The translations under genes were made by a program, and so were the position numbers. 64,000 nucleotides of DNA from Rhizomonospora bruguierae (GTDB lineage Bacteria > Actinomycetota > Actinomycetes > Mycobacteriales > Micromonosporaceae): contig NZ_BBQH01000010.1 of the NCBI RefSeq assembly GCF_018397995.1, positions 170,987-234,986 of the forward strand, written 5' to 3'. Under the pieces are notes generated by a model that saw nothing but the letters and a program-made list of their open reading frames with translations, was not told the origin of the DNA and ran no database searches. This document shows positions 24,217 through 33,712 of the stretch, piece by piece; positions within the stretch are counted from its first letter, which is position 1; each line of letters opens with the position of its first letter.

Positions 24217-27058
24217 ATTACGGATCCGCGGCAAGCTGACCCTGCTCGTCCTGCTGCCCCTGCTGGCCGTCGCCGGCCTGACCGTGCCGCTGGTGATCAA
24301 CCGGACGCAGGTCGCCGCGCGGGCCGGCGACACCGCCCGCACGGTCCGGGTGGCCAGCGAGGTGGGCGCGCTCGTCCAGGACCTCCAGCTCGGCCGGCTG
24401 CTGGCCGTCGGGCGGGTACTCGGCGTCGTCGACCGCAACCGGGTCGTCGTCCAGGACGCCCAGATCTCGGACCGGGTCGCCAACGTGCGCGGCGACCTCG
24501 GCGCCGACCTGCCGGCGGGGGTGGACGCGGCGATCGGCACGATCGGCAACCTGACCGGCGTCCAGCTCGCCGTGCTCGGCGGCAACGCGGCGACCGGCTC
24601 GGTGCTCTCCGGGTACGGCGAGGTGATCGACCGGCTGATCGACTCGCTGCGCCTGCTCGACATCGCCGACGTGACCACCTCCGCGGGGCGCCAGGTGGTG
24701 GCCCTCGACGCGGTGCTGCGCCTGGACGAGAAGATCAGCCTCGGCGCCGTCCAGCTCGCGCTGCTGGTGGCGCAGCCCGACAGCGTCGCGGTGGCCCGGT
24801 ACGCGGCGAACCTGGCCGCGCTGCAGCCGGAGGCCGACCGGTTCACCCGGTACGCCACGCCCGAGCAGAACCGGCTGTACCTGCTCGTGCAGCAGGCGCT
24901 CAACCAGCGCCTCGGCACCGCCCTGCCGACCCAGATCCAGACCGACCCGGTCCAGGCGCTGGCCCGGTTCACCGTGTCGCACCTGTTCCCGTCGCTGGAG
25001 TCGTTCACCACGCTGGGCCGGTTCGTCGAACGCAAGATCGTCAACGACGTGACCGCCGAGGTCACCGCCCAGCAGGGCACCGTGCTGGCCACCGCGTACC
25101 TGGCCGCCGGCCTGGCCCTGCTGATCCTGGTCGTGGTGGTGCTGATGAGCGTCGCGATGGCCCGGTCGGTGGCCCGGCCGCTGACCCGGCTGACCGCCTC
25201 CGCCGAGCGGGTCGCCGCGGTCGCCGACGCCGAACTGCGACGGGTCGCCGACGACAGCGTCGACGGCGACGCGGACAGCGCCGGGCCGATCCGGCTGGAG
25301 TCGGTCGACGTGCGGGCCGGCGACGAGATCGGCGAGCTGGCGCGGGCGTTCGACCGGGTGCAGACCACCGCCGCCCGACTGGTCGAGCGGCAGGTCGCCA
25401 GCCGGCGCAACGTGGCGCTGATGTTCGGCCACGTCGGCCGGCGCACGCAGAACCTGGTCGGCCGGCAGCTCGCCCTCATCGACCGGCTGGAGCAGCAGGA
25501 GGTCAACCCACAGCGGCTGCAGGAGCTGTACCGGCTGGACCACGTCTCCAACCGGCTGCGGCGCAACGCCGGCAGCCTGGTCGTGCTCTCCGGCGCGGCC
25601 GGCGGCGAGGAGCACACCGCCCCGCTGCCGCTGGCCGACGCCGCCCGGCTGGCGCTGGGCGAGATCGAGGACTACACCCGGGTGGACGTGCGCATCCCGC
25701 CCGGCCCGACGCTGGTCCCGGCGGTCGCGGGCGACCTGGTGCTGGTCCTGGCGGAGCTGATGGAGAACGCCACGTCGTTCTCCCCGCCGCACACCCGGGT
25801 CACGGTGACCGCGGTCGGCACCGACCGGGGCGAGCGGATCACCATCGAGGACCGGGGCCTGGGGCTGTCCCCGGAACGGATGGCCGAGGAGAACAGCCGG
25901 CTGGCCCGGCGCGAACGCCTCGACCTGGCGCCGACCGAGGTGCTCGGCCTGTTCGTGGTGGGCCGGCTGGCGCGCAAGCACGGCCTCGGCGTGGCGCTCG
26001 CGCCGACCGCCGGCGGCGGCGTCACCGCGATCGTCGAGATCGGGGCGGAACTGCTACTCGACACCGCCCACGCCCCCGAGCCGCGGGCGGTCGAGCCGGC
26101 GAACGGCCCGTGGCCGGCGCTGGACCGGGTGATGGCCCGCGCCGCGGACGCCACCGACGCGCCGGTGCCGCTGAACGTGGTCGCGCTGAACCGGGCCAGC
26201 CGCACCATCGGGACGGCCCGATCGTGGAACGCCTTCGCGCCCCGCCCGAAGGGCGGCGACCAGCGGTCCTTCCCGGCCCGGCCGTCCCTGCCGGCGGGTC
26301 CCGCGCCCGCCCCGGCGCCCCCTGCCCTGGCGCCACCCACCCCGGCACGGCCCGCCTCGGCACCGCCGCGCCCCGCTCCGGCGCCGCCGGCCACCCCGCT
26401 GGCCGCGGTGCCGCGCGGGTCGGCGTCCGCGCCGGTCTCGGCGCCACCGGCCGCGCCGGCACCGCCGATCATCACCACGCCGCCGGTGGTCTCCGCACCG
26501 CCGGCCCCGCCCGCGCCGCCGGTGGTCTCCGCCGCGCCGCTCGACGTTCCGGCCGCCGACATCGCCGCCGACGTGGACGTGCCGCCGCCACCACCATCGC
26601 CGCCGGCGGCTCGCCGTCCGCTGCTGCGGCAACGGGTGCCCGGGGCGCAACTGCCCGAGGGGTCGCTCACCGGCACGGCGGTTCCCCGCCCGTCCGCCGA
26701 GCCGGCCGGCGCATCGGCGGAGGACCCGGTCCGCGCCCGCGCCGTGGTGGAGGAGTTCGAGGCCGGCGTGCGGCGCGCGCAGGGAGTCTCGGGTGCGGCG
26801 CCCGCCACCGGCACAGCGCCGGCCGGGGACGCGGCGCGGTCGGGCCTGAGCCGCCGGGTACCCGGCGCGACGCTGCCGGCGGCGCCGCCGCGGCGGGAGA
26901 CCACGCCACCGCCGCCGGGCGGGGCGCCGGATCCGGAGGCCGCCCGCGACCTCCTGGAGCAGTTCGAGTCCGGGGTGCTCCGGGCGCTGCGGGAGGTGGG
27001 GTCGGACCGCCGGGCCACCGGTTCGGGACATCAGCAGGAAGAGGGAACCGCACGATGA
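24203..27058 (+). CDS. cvnA: NIT-domain sensor histidine kinase, CvnA
   Basis: Membrane sensor kinase of 951 aa, first of a complete conservon. Helix 1 is at about 12-32, the NIT sensor region at 45-290, helix 2 near 300-325, then HAMP (ARSVARPLTRLTASAERVA), a helical dimerisation region with GHVGRRTQNLVGRQL and DHVSNRLRRNAGSLVVLSG, and a HATPase domain (LAELMENATSFSPP, EDRGLGLSP, GLFVVGRLARKHGLGV). The H-box is the atypical type of this family. After residue 640 a Pro/Ala-rich tail carries two RVPGAxLP motifs and two copies of an EEFExGVxRA-like motif. GTG at 24203 overlaps the upstream sensor gene; the stop overlaps the roadblock start (ATGA). Confidence 0.88.
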   Translation: MLLGRLRIRGKLTLLVLLPLLAVAGLTVPLVINRTQVAARAGDTARTVRVASEVGALVQDLQLGRLLAVGRVLGVVDRNRVVVQDAQISDRVANVRGDLGADLPAGVDAAIGTIGNLTGVQLAVLGGNAATGSVLSGYGEVIDRLIDSLRLLDIADVTTSAGRQVVALDAVLRLDEKISLGAVQLALLVAQPDSVAVARYAANLAALQPEADRFTRYATPEQNRLYLLVQQALNQRLGTALPTQIQTDPVQALARFTVSHLFPSLESFTTLGRFVERKIVNDVTAEVTAQQGTVLATAYLAAGLALLILVVVVLMSVAMARSVARPLTRLTASAERVAAVADAELRRVADDSVDGDADSAGPIRLESVDVRAGDEIGELARAFDRVQTTAARLVERQVASRRNVALMFGHVGRRTQNLVGRQLALIDRLEQQEVNPQRLQELYRLDHVSNRLRRNAGSLVVLSGAAGGEEHTAPLPLADAARLALGEIEDYTRVDVRIPPGPTLVPAVAGDLVLVLAELMENATSFSPPHTRVTVTAVGTDRGERITIEDRGLGLSPERMAEENSRLARRERLDLAPTEVLGLFVVGRLARKHGLGVALAPTAGGGVTAIVEIGAELLLDTAHAPEPRAVEPANGPWPALDRVMARAADATDAPVPLNVVALNRASRTIGTARSWNAFAPRPKGGDQRSFPARPSLPAGPAPAPAPPALAPPTPARPASAPPRPAPAPPATPLAAVPRGSASAPVSAPPAAPAPPIITTPPVVSAPPAPPAPPVVSAAPLDVPAADIAADVDVPPPPPSPPAARRPLLRQRVPGAQLPEGSLTGTAVPRPSAEPAGASAEDPVRARAVVEEFEAGVRRAQGVSGAAPATGTAPAGDAARSGLSRRVPGATLPAAPPRRETTPPPPGGAPDPEAARDLLEQFESGVLRALREVGSDRRATGSGHQQEEGTAR

Positions 27059-27486
27059 GCAGCTCGCTACAGCTCAGCCCCGAGGCACAGACGTTCAACT
27101 GGCTGCTGGACTCGTTCACGTCCGGCACCGCCGGGGTCCGCGAGGCGATCGCCGTCTCCTCGGACGGCCTGCTCATGGCGATGTCCAACATCACCGACCG
27201 GGCGAACGCCGAGCGGCTGGCCGCCGTGGTCTCCGGGCTGACCAGCCTGGCCACCGGCGCCGCGAGCTGGTACCAGCTGGGCACCCTGAACCGCGTCGTG
27301 ATCGACATGGCCGACGGGTACCTGCTGGTCACCTCGATCAGCAGCGGCTCGGTGCTCGGCGTCATCGCCGACCGCACCGCCAGCCTCGGCACCGTGGCGT
27401 ACGAGATGACGCTGTTCGCCAACCGGGCCGGCGACGCCCTGACCCCCCGCCTGATCGTCGAGTTGAAGAACGCCGTCCAGTCGTGA
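27055..27486 (+). CDS. cvnB: Roadblock/LC7 protein, CvnB
   Basis: Small cytosolic protein of 143 aa with the roadblock fold signature (EAIAVSSDGLLMAMS, TSLATGAASWYQLG, YLLVTSISSGSVLGVIAD). In conservons it associates with the kinase and the CvnD GTPase and may act as a GTPase regulator. It overlaps the kinase stop by 4 nt and the DUF742 gene start by 4 nt. Unlike the copy at the left edge, it has no low-complexity tail. Confidence 0.92.
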   Translation: MSSSLQLSPEAQTFNWLLDSFTSGTAGVREAIAVSSDGLLMAMSNITDRANAERLAAVVSGLTSLATGAASWYQLGTLNRVVIDMADGYLLVTSISSGSVLGVIADRTASLGTVAYEMTLFANRAGDALTPRLIVELKNAVQS

Positions 27487-27920
27487 CCGGACCGGCGGGC
27501 GGAGGGCGCGACCCGGGCGACCCGGGCGGTGTCGCGCGGATCCGGCCGTACCTGGGCGTGGAGGCCGGGCCGGACGGGGAGCCGGAGCCCCCGCCGGACG
27601 GGCTGCGCCCGTTCGTGCTGACCGCCGGCCGGGTCACCGGCGCCGACTCGGACATCGGCCTGGAAACCCAGGTGACCGCCCGCACCGGGGCGCCGCCGTA
27701 CGGCCTGGCGCGCGAACTGCGCACGATCGTGGCGCTCTGCGCGACCCCGGTCTCGGTGGCGGAGATCTCCGCCCGGTCCGGGCTGCACCTGGGCGTCACC
27801 CGGATCCTCGTCGGCGACCTGCGGGCCGCCGGCTACCTGGACGTGCACGCGCACGACCTGCGACCCGCCGACCCCGACATCATCCTGCGAGTGATCCGTG
27901 GACTACGTGCGATCTCCTGA
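27483..27920 (+). CDS. cvnC: DUF742 protein, CvnC
   Basis: A 145-aa protein with the conserved RPYLGVE and RPFVLTAGR segments, a winged-helix-like part (RELRTIVALCATPVSVAEISARSGLHLGVTRILVGDL, given here as a region) and the typical DIILRVIRGLRAI end. GTG at 27483 forms a GTGA overlap with the roadblock stop. The end overlaps the GTPase gene by 23 bp. DUF742 proteins are constant members of conservons and probably scaffold the complex. Confidence 0.92.
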   Translation: MTGPAGGGRDPGDPGGVARIRPYLGVEAGPDGEPEPPPDGLRPFVLTAGRVTGADSDIGLETQVTARTGAPPYGLARELRTIVALCATPVSVAEISARSGLHLGVTRILVGDLRAAGYLDVHAHDLRPADPDIILRVIRGLRAIS

Positions 27921-28509
27921 GGGCGGCGAACCCGCCGCGGCCACCACCACCCCACCGGTACCGGTGAAGATCGTCATCGCCGGCGGCTTCGGCGTGGGCA
28001 AGACCACCACGGTCGGGGCGATCAGCGAGATCGCCCCGCTGACCACCGAGGCCGAGATGACCGCGGCCGGCGTCGGCGTGGACGACCCCGGCCCGGCCGG
28101 CGGCAAGACCACCACGACGGTGGCGATGGACTTCGGCTGCGTCACCATCGACCGCAGCCTCAAGCTGTACCTGTTCGGCACGCCGGGGCAGGCCCGCTTC
28201 GGCTTCATGTGGGACGACCTGGCCCGCGGCGCGCTGGCCGCGCTGGTGGTGGTCGACAGCGCCCGGCTGGACGACTGCTACCCGGCGGTGGACTACTTCG
28301 AGCGGGCCGGGCTGCCGTTCGTGGTCGCGGTCAACGCGTTCGACGGCAGGCTCGCCCACGACCTGGACGCGGTGCGCTGGGCGCTGGCGGTCGACGAGCG
28401 GATCCCGGTGGTGGCCTTCGACGCCCGGGACCGGCTCTCCGTCCGGGACACCCTGCTGGTGCTGCTGAACCGGGCGCTGGACGAGGCGCTGCGCCAGCAG
28501 TCCCCGTAG
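27898..28509 (+). CDS. cvnD: Conservon GTP-binding protein, CvnD
   Basis: Ras-like small GTPase of 203 aa. It has Walker A GGFGVGKTT, the switch I threonine in TTTTVAMDFG, switch II FGTPGQARF (DxxG replaced by TPGQ, as usual in this bacterial family) and the base-recognition region AVNAFDG. It should cycle between GTP and GDP under control of the kinase and roadblock protein at the membrane. GTG at 27898 lies inside the DUF742 gene. It completes the A-B-C-D set. Confidence 0.92.
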   Translation: MDYVRSPEGGEPAAATTTPPVPVKIVIAGGFGVGKTTTVGAISEIAPLTTEAEMTAAGVGVDDPGPAGGKTTTTVAMDFGCVTIDRSLKLYLFGTPGQARFGFMWDDLARGALAALVVVDSARLDDCYPAVDYFERAGLPFVVAVNAFDGRLAHDLDAVRWALAVDERIPVVAFDARDRLSVRDTLLVLLNRALDEALRQQSP

Positions 28510-28549
28510 GCTGGCGCGCAGCGCCGGCGAGCAGCGGGAGGTGGAGGGG

Positions 28550-28924
28550 GTGCGCGGTGACCTGGACGACGCGCTGGCCCGGATGGCCCGCCGGGACGAG
28601 ATGCTGCGCCGGGCCCGCGCCGCGAGCGGCTGCACCCCCGCCGTGACCGAGGTGACCGAGGCGCTGCGCCGGGTCGTGGCGGAGCGGCCGGAGCTGGTGG
28701 TCACCGTCCGGGTCCACGAGGAGCGGTCGGTCAGCGAGGCCCGGGTGGCCTGGCGGGACGGCGAGGTCCGGGTCACCATGCGGCCGGCGTCCGACGGGCC
28801 GTACCCCCGGCCGCCGGATGAGCCCCGGGCCACGAACGGCACCCCCGCCCGGCACCGGGACGACCCGGGTACCGCCGCCGCGCGCCTGGCCGACCTGCTG
28901 CGTGCGGAGAACCCCGAACGGTAG
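28550..28924 (+). CDS. Small hypothetical protein after the conservon
   Basis: A 124-aa protein that I do not recognise. It starts with an amphipathic, probably coiled-coil helix (RGDLDDALARMARRDEMLRRA), then a mixed segment (LVVTVRVHEERSVSEARVAWRDGEVRVTM) and a hydrophilic Pro/Arg-rich end. GTG at 28550 has GGAGG 8 nt upstream; an earlier in-frame GTG at 28541 overlaps that site. It lies 40 bp after the GTPase gene in the same direction, so it is probably co-transcribed. The YbaB-like charge pattern is suggestive only. Confidence 0.6.
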   Translation: MRGDLDDALARMARRDEMLRRARAASGCTPAVTEVTEALRRVVAERPELVVTVRVHEERSVSEARVAWRDGEVRVTMRPASDGPYPRPPDEPRATNGTPARHRDDPGTAAARLADLLRAENPER

Positions 28925-28937
28925 CCCGGGAGGGGGG

Positions 28938-29351
28938 TCAGCCGGTGGATTCCCGGCGGCGGATCAGACTGGAGCCGATCGTGGCGACCAGCAGCGCGGC
29001 GCCGCTCGGCCCGGCGACCCAGATCGGCCAGGGGTAGATAGCCCGGTGGCTGGACACGGAGGCGAGCACCCAGAAGGTGACGTTGACCGCGAGCACGGCC
29101 GCCCAGACGGTCCAGATCACCGCCAGCGCGAGCGGCAGCCGGCGCGGCGGCACCGCCGCGGGCGGCGCCGGCTCCGCCGGCAGGTCGGCCACCAGCCGGG
29201 ACAGGTGCCCGAACGTGCGGGCGGTGAACACGTCCCGCACCCGGTCGTCGTACTCCGGCAGGGTCAGCCGCCCGTCGGTCAACGCCCCGCGCAGGCGGTC
29301 CGCCACCCGGCGCCGGTCCTCGTCGCCGGCCCGCAGCCCATCCCGGTTCAT
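28938..29351 (-). CDS. DUF1707 two-helix membrane protein
   Basis: A 137-aa protein. Residues 5-55 form the SHOCT-like DUF1707 domain (RAGDEDRRRVADRLRGALTDGRL, then LPEYDDRV) and two hydrophobic helices follow (LALAVIWTVWAAVLAVNVTFWVL and WPIWVAGPSGAALLVATIG). ATG at 29351 follows GGGGGTGGAG. It is convergent with the small gene before it. DUF1707 proteins are common in actinobacteria; their role is unknown. Confidence 0.85.
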   Translation of the reverse strand: MNRDGLRAGDEDRRRVADRLRGALTDGRLTLPEYDDRVRDVFTARTFGHLSRLVADLPAEPAPPAAVPPRRLPLALAVIWTVWAAVLAVNVTFWVLASVSSHRAIYPWPIWVAGPSGAALLVATIGSSLIRRRESTG

Positions 29352-29597
29352 GCTCCACCCCCTCGGCTGGCGTGGCCGTCGCCCGCGCCGATGGTTGGGC
29401 GTTTTCCCGCCGCGGGCCGGCTCATTCGCGGATTCCGCCGGCGGGACGGCCACCGACCAGGTGACCGGGAAGCGACCGCCGGCACCGCCAGCCCGCCCAT
29501 CCCGCTGGCCGCGCCCGTCCTCCCTCCGGTCACGCTGGTCGGGTGGCTCGCCGGCACCGCGCGCCGACCACCACAGCGGCGCGCGGTGCCGGGCGCT

Positions 29598-31880
29598 CTA
29601 CAGCGCGACCGTCGCCGCGTCGACGTCGGCGGCGACCCGGGTGACCGCCCCGCCCGCCGGCTGGACCCGCCAGGGGGCCGAGCCGAGGGTGCGGCGCACC
29701 GCGACCTCGCCACCGTCGCGGGTCACCTCGAAGACCGCGGCCGGCCCGCCGGTCGTCGACGGCACGGTGACGGTCGTGCGGGAACCCGCCTCGATCTCGT
29801 ACAGCCGCAGCGTGACCCCGTCCGCGTAGTCGTAGTCCGGGCGGTCGTCCCGGGCGCCGATCGCCAGTACCTTGCCGGGCCGCACGAACACCGGCACGCT
29901 GTCGAAGCCGACCGTCTCCCGGACCCAGCGCGGGCCCTCGACCACCTCGCCGGTCAGCAGGTGCGTCCACCGGCCGGCCGGCACGTAGTACGACGTGTCG
30001 CCGGCGGCCGCGAAGACCGGGGCCACCAGCAGCGCGTCCCCGAGCATGTACTGCCGGTCGAGGAAGAGACAGGACGGGTCGTCCGGGAAGTCCGCGACCA
30101 TCGGCCGCATCACCGGCATGCCCTCGGCCGAGGCGGTCACCGCCTGGCCGAACAGGTACGGCATGAGGGTGGCCTTGAGCTTGGTGAACGAGCGCAGCAC
30201 GTCCACCGACTCCTCGTCGAACTCCCACGGCACCCGGTAGCTGCTGCTGCCGTGCAGGCGGCTGTGCGAGGAGAGCAGCCCGAACGGGATCCACCGCTTG
30301 AAGACGGCGGGTTCCGGGCGCCCCTCGAAGCCGCCGATGTCGTGGCTCCAGAAGCCGAACCCGGACATCGCGAGCGACAGGCCGCCGCGCAGGCTCTCCG
30401 CCATCGACACGAAGGTGGACTCGCAGTCGCCGCCCCAGTGCACCGGGAACTGCTGGCCGCCGGCCGTCGCCGAGCGGGCGAACAGCACCGCCTCGTGCTC
30501 GCCCCGGTGCTCGCGCAGCAGGTCGAAGACGGTCTGGTTGTAGATCTGGGTGTAGTAGTTGTGCATCCGCTCCGGATCGGCGCCGTCGTGCCAGACCACG
30601 TCGGTCGGGATCCGCTCGCCGAAGTCGGTCTTGAAGGCGTCCACGCCCATGTCCAGCAGGCCCCGCAGCTTGTCGGCGAACCACCGCCGGGCGCCCGGGT
30701 TGGTGAAGTCGACCAGGCCCATGCCGGCCTGCCAGCGGTCCCACTGCCAGACGTCGCCGTCCGGGGTGCGCACCAGGAAGCCGCGCTCGGCACCCTCGGC
30801 GAACAGCGCCGAGCGCTGCGCGATGTACGGGTTGATCCAGACGCAGACCCGCAGGCCCCGCTCGCGCAGGCGCTTGAGCATGCCGACCGGGTCCGGGAAG
30901 ACGGCCGGGTCCCACTCGAAGTCGGACCAGTGGAACTCCCGCATCCAGAAGCAGTCGAAATGGAACACGGCCAGCGGCACGTCCCGGTCCGCCATGCCGC
31001 CGACGAACTTGTTCACCGTCTCCTCGTCGTACGACGTGGTGAACGACGTGCTCAGCCACAGCCCGAACGACCAGGCGGGCGGCAGCGCCGGGCGGCCGGT
31101 CAGCGCGGTGTACTTGCGCAGGATCTCCCGCGGCGTCGGCCCGTAGATGACCAGGTACTCCAGGGACTGCCCGGCGACGCTGAACGACACCCGGGACACC
31201 GCCTCGGAGCCGACCTCGAAGGAGACCAGACCGGGGTGGTTGACGAACACCCCGTACCCGCGGTTGGTCAGGTAGAAGGGGATGTTCTTGTACGCCTGCT
31301 CGCTGCTCGTGCCGCCGTCGGCGTTCCAGATGTCGACCACCTGGCCGTTCTTCACCAGCGGGCCGAACCGCTCGCCGAGCCCGTACACCTGCTCGCCGAC
31401 GCCCAGGGTGAGCTGCTCGCGGACGTAGTGCCCGCCGTCCCCGGCGGCGCCGCCGGTCGCCAGCACGGCCATCGCCTTGAACCCGCTGAAGGTGAGCACC
31501 TCGCCGCCGGCCAGGAAGTCCAGCCGCCAGTCGTCGCCCCGGTTGAACCGGGCGGTCAGCGCACCGGAGGTGATGCTGGCGGCGTCCGTGCCCACCTCGG
31601 TCCGGACCGCCACACCGGGGTCGGTCCGCAGGGCGAACTCGGGCCGGCGGCGCCGGCCGCCGAGAAAGTGGCTGACCTTCACGGCGATCACGTCCGGCGC
31701 CGGCGAGGTGCAGCGGACCGTCACCAGCGGCCGGTTCAGCGTGTCGCCGCGGTGCTCGATCCGCTTCGTGGGCGCGTAGACGGTCAGCGCCGACGGCTCC
31801 GCCGCCACGTCGTGGACCTCGGCGGGGTACAGCGCCCGGACGCCCTCGCGCAGGTGCCAGTAGCCGTCGGTGAACTTCAT
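29598..31880 (-). CDS. yicI: GH31 alpha-xylosidase (YicI-like)
   Basis: Intracellular glycoside hydrolase of 760 aa that removes alpha-xylosyl units from isoprimeverose and xyloglucan oligosaccharides. The pattern CFWMREFHWSDFEWDP, KTDFGERIPTDVVWHDG (nucleophile Asp) and FPVHWGGDCEST (acid/base Asp) with SGFGFWSHDIGGFEG and LLSSHSRLHGSSSYRVPW matches E. coli YicI very closely. No signal peptide is present. It is the last gene of an importer operon (binding protein, two permeases), so the transporter probably brings in its substrate. The ATPase subunit is not encoded here and is presumably shared (MsiK-like). Confidence 0.93.
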   Translation of the reverse strand: MKFTDGYWHLREGVRALYPAEVHDVAAEPSALTVYAPTKRIEHRGDTLNRPLVTVRCTSPAPDVIAVKVSHFLGGRRRRPEFALRTDPGVAVRTEVGTDAASITSGALTARFNRGDDWRLDFLAGGEVLTFSGFKAMAVLATGGAAGDGGHYVREQLTLGVGEQVYGLGERFGPLVKNGQVVDIWNADGGTSSEQAYKNIPFYLTNRGYGVFVNHPGLVSFEVGSEAVSRVSFSVAGQSLEYLVIYGPTPREILRKYTALTGRPALPPAWSFGLWLSTSFTTSYDEETVNKFVGGMADRDVPLAVFHFDCFWMREFHWSDFEWDPAVFPDPVGMLKRLRERGLRVCVWINPYIAQRSALFAEGAERGFLVRTPDGDVWQWDRWQAGMGLVDFTNPGARRWFADKLRGLLDMGVDAFKTDFGERIPTDVVWHDGADPERMHNYYTQIYNQTVFDLLREHRGEHEAVLFARSATAGGQQFPVHWGGDCESTFVSMAESLRGGLSLAMSGFGFWSHDIGGFEGRPEPAVFKRWIPFGLLSSHSRLHGSSSYRVPWEFDEESVDVLRSFTKLKATLMPYLFGQAVTASAEGMPVMRPMVADFPDDPSCLFLDRQYMLGDALLVAPVFAAAGDTSYYVPAGRWTHLLTGEVVEGPRWVRETVGFDSVPVFVRPGKVLAIGARDDRPDYDYADGVTLRLYEIEAGSRTTVTVPSTTGGPAAVFEVTRDGGEVAVRRTLGSAPWRVQPAGGAVTRVAADVDAATVAL

Positions 31881-31928
31881 GGGGGGCTCGCTTCCGATCA
31901 GAGTAGGGGTTGGCGAGGGAGGGGCTGG

Positions 31929-32759
31929 CTACTTGGCGGCGCCGGCCATGACGCCGCGGCTGAGGGTCCGCTGGAAGATCAGGAAGAACAGCACGGCCGG
32001 GACGATGCCCATCAGCGCCGAGGCGCTGGTGGTGGTGGCGTCCATCTGCCGCTCGCCCTGCAGCACGCCGAGCGCGACCGGCACGGTCTGGAGGTCGTTG
32101 GAGATCAGGAAGATCAGCGGGAGGAAGAACTCGTTCCAGGTCCAGATGAAGAAGAACGTGAACAGCACCGACAGGCTCGGCCAGCTCACCGGCACCACGA
32201 CCCGGACCAGCGTGCGCAGCCGGCCGGCGCCGTCCAGCTCGGCCGCCTCCAGCAGTTCGCGCGGGAACGACGCGTACACCGAGGAGAGCAGGTACGTGCC
32301 GAACGCGCTCTGGATCGCGGTGAAGATGATGACCAGGACCAGGCGGCCGTTGTAGAGGCCCACCTCCTTCGACAGGTAGTACAGCGGGTAGGCCAGCGCC
32401 TCCTGCGGGAGCAGGTTCGCCAGCAGGAAGAAGACCAGGAACGCGGTGCGGCCGCGCAGCCGGCCGATGCCGAGCGCGTACGCGTTGAGCACCGACACGG
32501 CCACCCCGAGGACCGCCACCGAGCCGATGATCAGGAAGCTGTTCCACAGCTTCTCGCCGAAGTCGACCCGGAACCAGAAGTCCACGATGCCGGCGAGGCT
32601 CAGCCCGTGCGGCCAGGACAGCGGGCCGTGCGCGGCGTAGTCGCCCGGCGTCTTGACCGCGTTGACGACCACCGCCAGGAACGGGGCCAGCACGAGCAGC
32701 ACCGCGACGGTCAGCACGCCCAGCACCGCGTACCCGTTGAACCGGCGCGCCCAGCTCAC
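31929..32759 (-). CDS. Carbohydrate ABC transporter permease (MalG-type)
   Basis: Inner-membrane permease of 276 aa with six hydrophobic segments and the EAA loop ELLEAAELDGAGRLRTLVRVVVP that docks the ATPase. GTG at 32759 overlaps the stop of the partner permease (GTGA). It works with that permease, the lipoprotein at 33709 and an unlinked ATPase to import oligosaccharide for the GH31 enzyme 48 bp downstream. Confidence 0.92.
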   Translation of the reverse strand: MSWARRFNGYAVLGVLTVAVLLVLAPFLAVVVNAVKTPGDYAAHGPLSWPHGLSLAGIVDFWFRVDFGEKLWNSFLIIGSVAVLGVAVSVLNAYALGIGRLRGRTAFLVFFLLANLLPQEALAYPLYYLSKEVGLYNGRLVLVIIFTAIQSAFGTYLLSSVYASFPRELLEAAELDGAGRLRTLVRVVVPVSWPSLSVLFTFFFIWTWNEFFLPLIFLISNDLQTVPVALGVLQGERQMDATTTSASALMGIVPAVLFFLIFQRTLSRGVMAGAAK

Positions 32760-33712
32760 GCGTCCTCACCCCGGGCCTGCAACCGCAGGAACACGACGCT
32801 GAGCAGGACGATGATGAGCGCCAGCACGGTGGAGATCGCCGCGCCGTAGCCGACCTGCGCCCGCTCGAAGAAGTTCCGGTAGGCGAAGTACGACGGGACC
32901 AGCGTGGCGTTGCCCGGGCCGCCCCGGGTCAGCACGAAGATCTGCGCGAACACCTTGAGCGCGGCGATGGTGGTGGTCACCAGCACCACGTAGATCTCGG
33001 GCCGGATGACGTGCACGGCGATGCGGGCGAACTTCTGCCGCCGGTTCGCGCCGTCCAGGTCGGCGGCCTCGTACAGTTCCGGGTCCACGCGTTGCAGCCC
33101 GGCCATGAACATCACCACCGGGTACCCGACCTGGAACCAGATCAGCACGCCCATCACGCTGTACAGCGCGTACCGCGGGTCGCCGAGCCAGTTGCGGGCC
33201 AGCGGGGCGAGCCCCGCCCTCTCCAGCAGCGCGTTGAGCGCGCCGTAGCCGGGGTGCAGGATCCAGCCCCAGACGATGCCGGTCACCGCCACCGGGAGCA
33301 CCTGCGGCAGGTAGAACCCGGACCGGAACAGGCTGGCGGTGCGGGCGCCGAACCGCGTGGCCACGAAGTCGTACAGCACCGCGGCCAGCAGCAGGCCGAG
33401 CAGCGTGGGCACGACCGCCATCGCCACGATGAGGAACAGGATGTTCCGGAACGACGCCCAGAAGTTGTCGTCGTCGAGCAGCCGCCGGTAGTTGTCCCAC
33501 CCGATCCACTCCGGCACGCCCACCCCGGACCACCGGGTAAAGCTGGTGCCGACGTTCATCAGCAGCGGCACCACGATGACGGCGAGGGCGAGCAGCGCGC
33601 CGGGGAGCAGGAACACGGCGTACCCCCGGCCGCGGCGGGGCCGGCGGCGCGCGGTCGCCCGCGCACCATCGGTCGCTGCGGCCGCCGGGGCCGGCCGGGT
33701 CGTGGTGGTCAC
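32756..33712 (-). CDS. Carbohydrate ABC transporter permease (MalF-type)
   Basis: Permease of 318 aa. An Ala/Thr/Arg-rich cytoplasmic leader precedes six membrane helices beginning at YAVFLLPGALLALAVIVV. The EAA loop is ELYEAADLDGANRRQKFARIAVHVI. GTG at 33712 overlaps the binding-protein stop by 4 nt, and its own stop overlaps the next permease, giving strict translational coupling through the operon. Confidence 0.92.
   Translation of the reverse strand: MTTTTRPAPAAAATDGARATARRRPRRGRGYAVFLLPGALLALAVIVVPLLMNVGTSFTRWSGVGVPEWIGWDNYRRLLDDDNFWASFRNILFLIVAMAVVPTLLGLLLAAVLYDFVATRFGARTASLFRSGFYLPQVLPVAVTGIVWGWILHPGYGALNALLERAGLAPLARNWLGDPRYALYSVMGVLIWFQVGYPVVMFMAGLQRVDPELYEAADLDGANRRQKFARIAVHVIRPEIYVVLVTTTIAALKVFAQIFVLTRGGPGNATLVPSYFAYRNFFERAQVGYGAAISTVLALIIVLLSVVFLRLQARGEDA

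Noticed and set aside
28818-32849. 1343-codon plus-strand frame across the GH31 and permease genes
   Set aside because: It is antisense to three well-recognised genes and encodes Arg/His/Pro-rich low complexity with no homology; long false frames are expected at this GC content.
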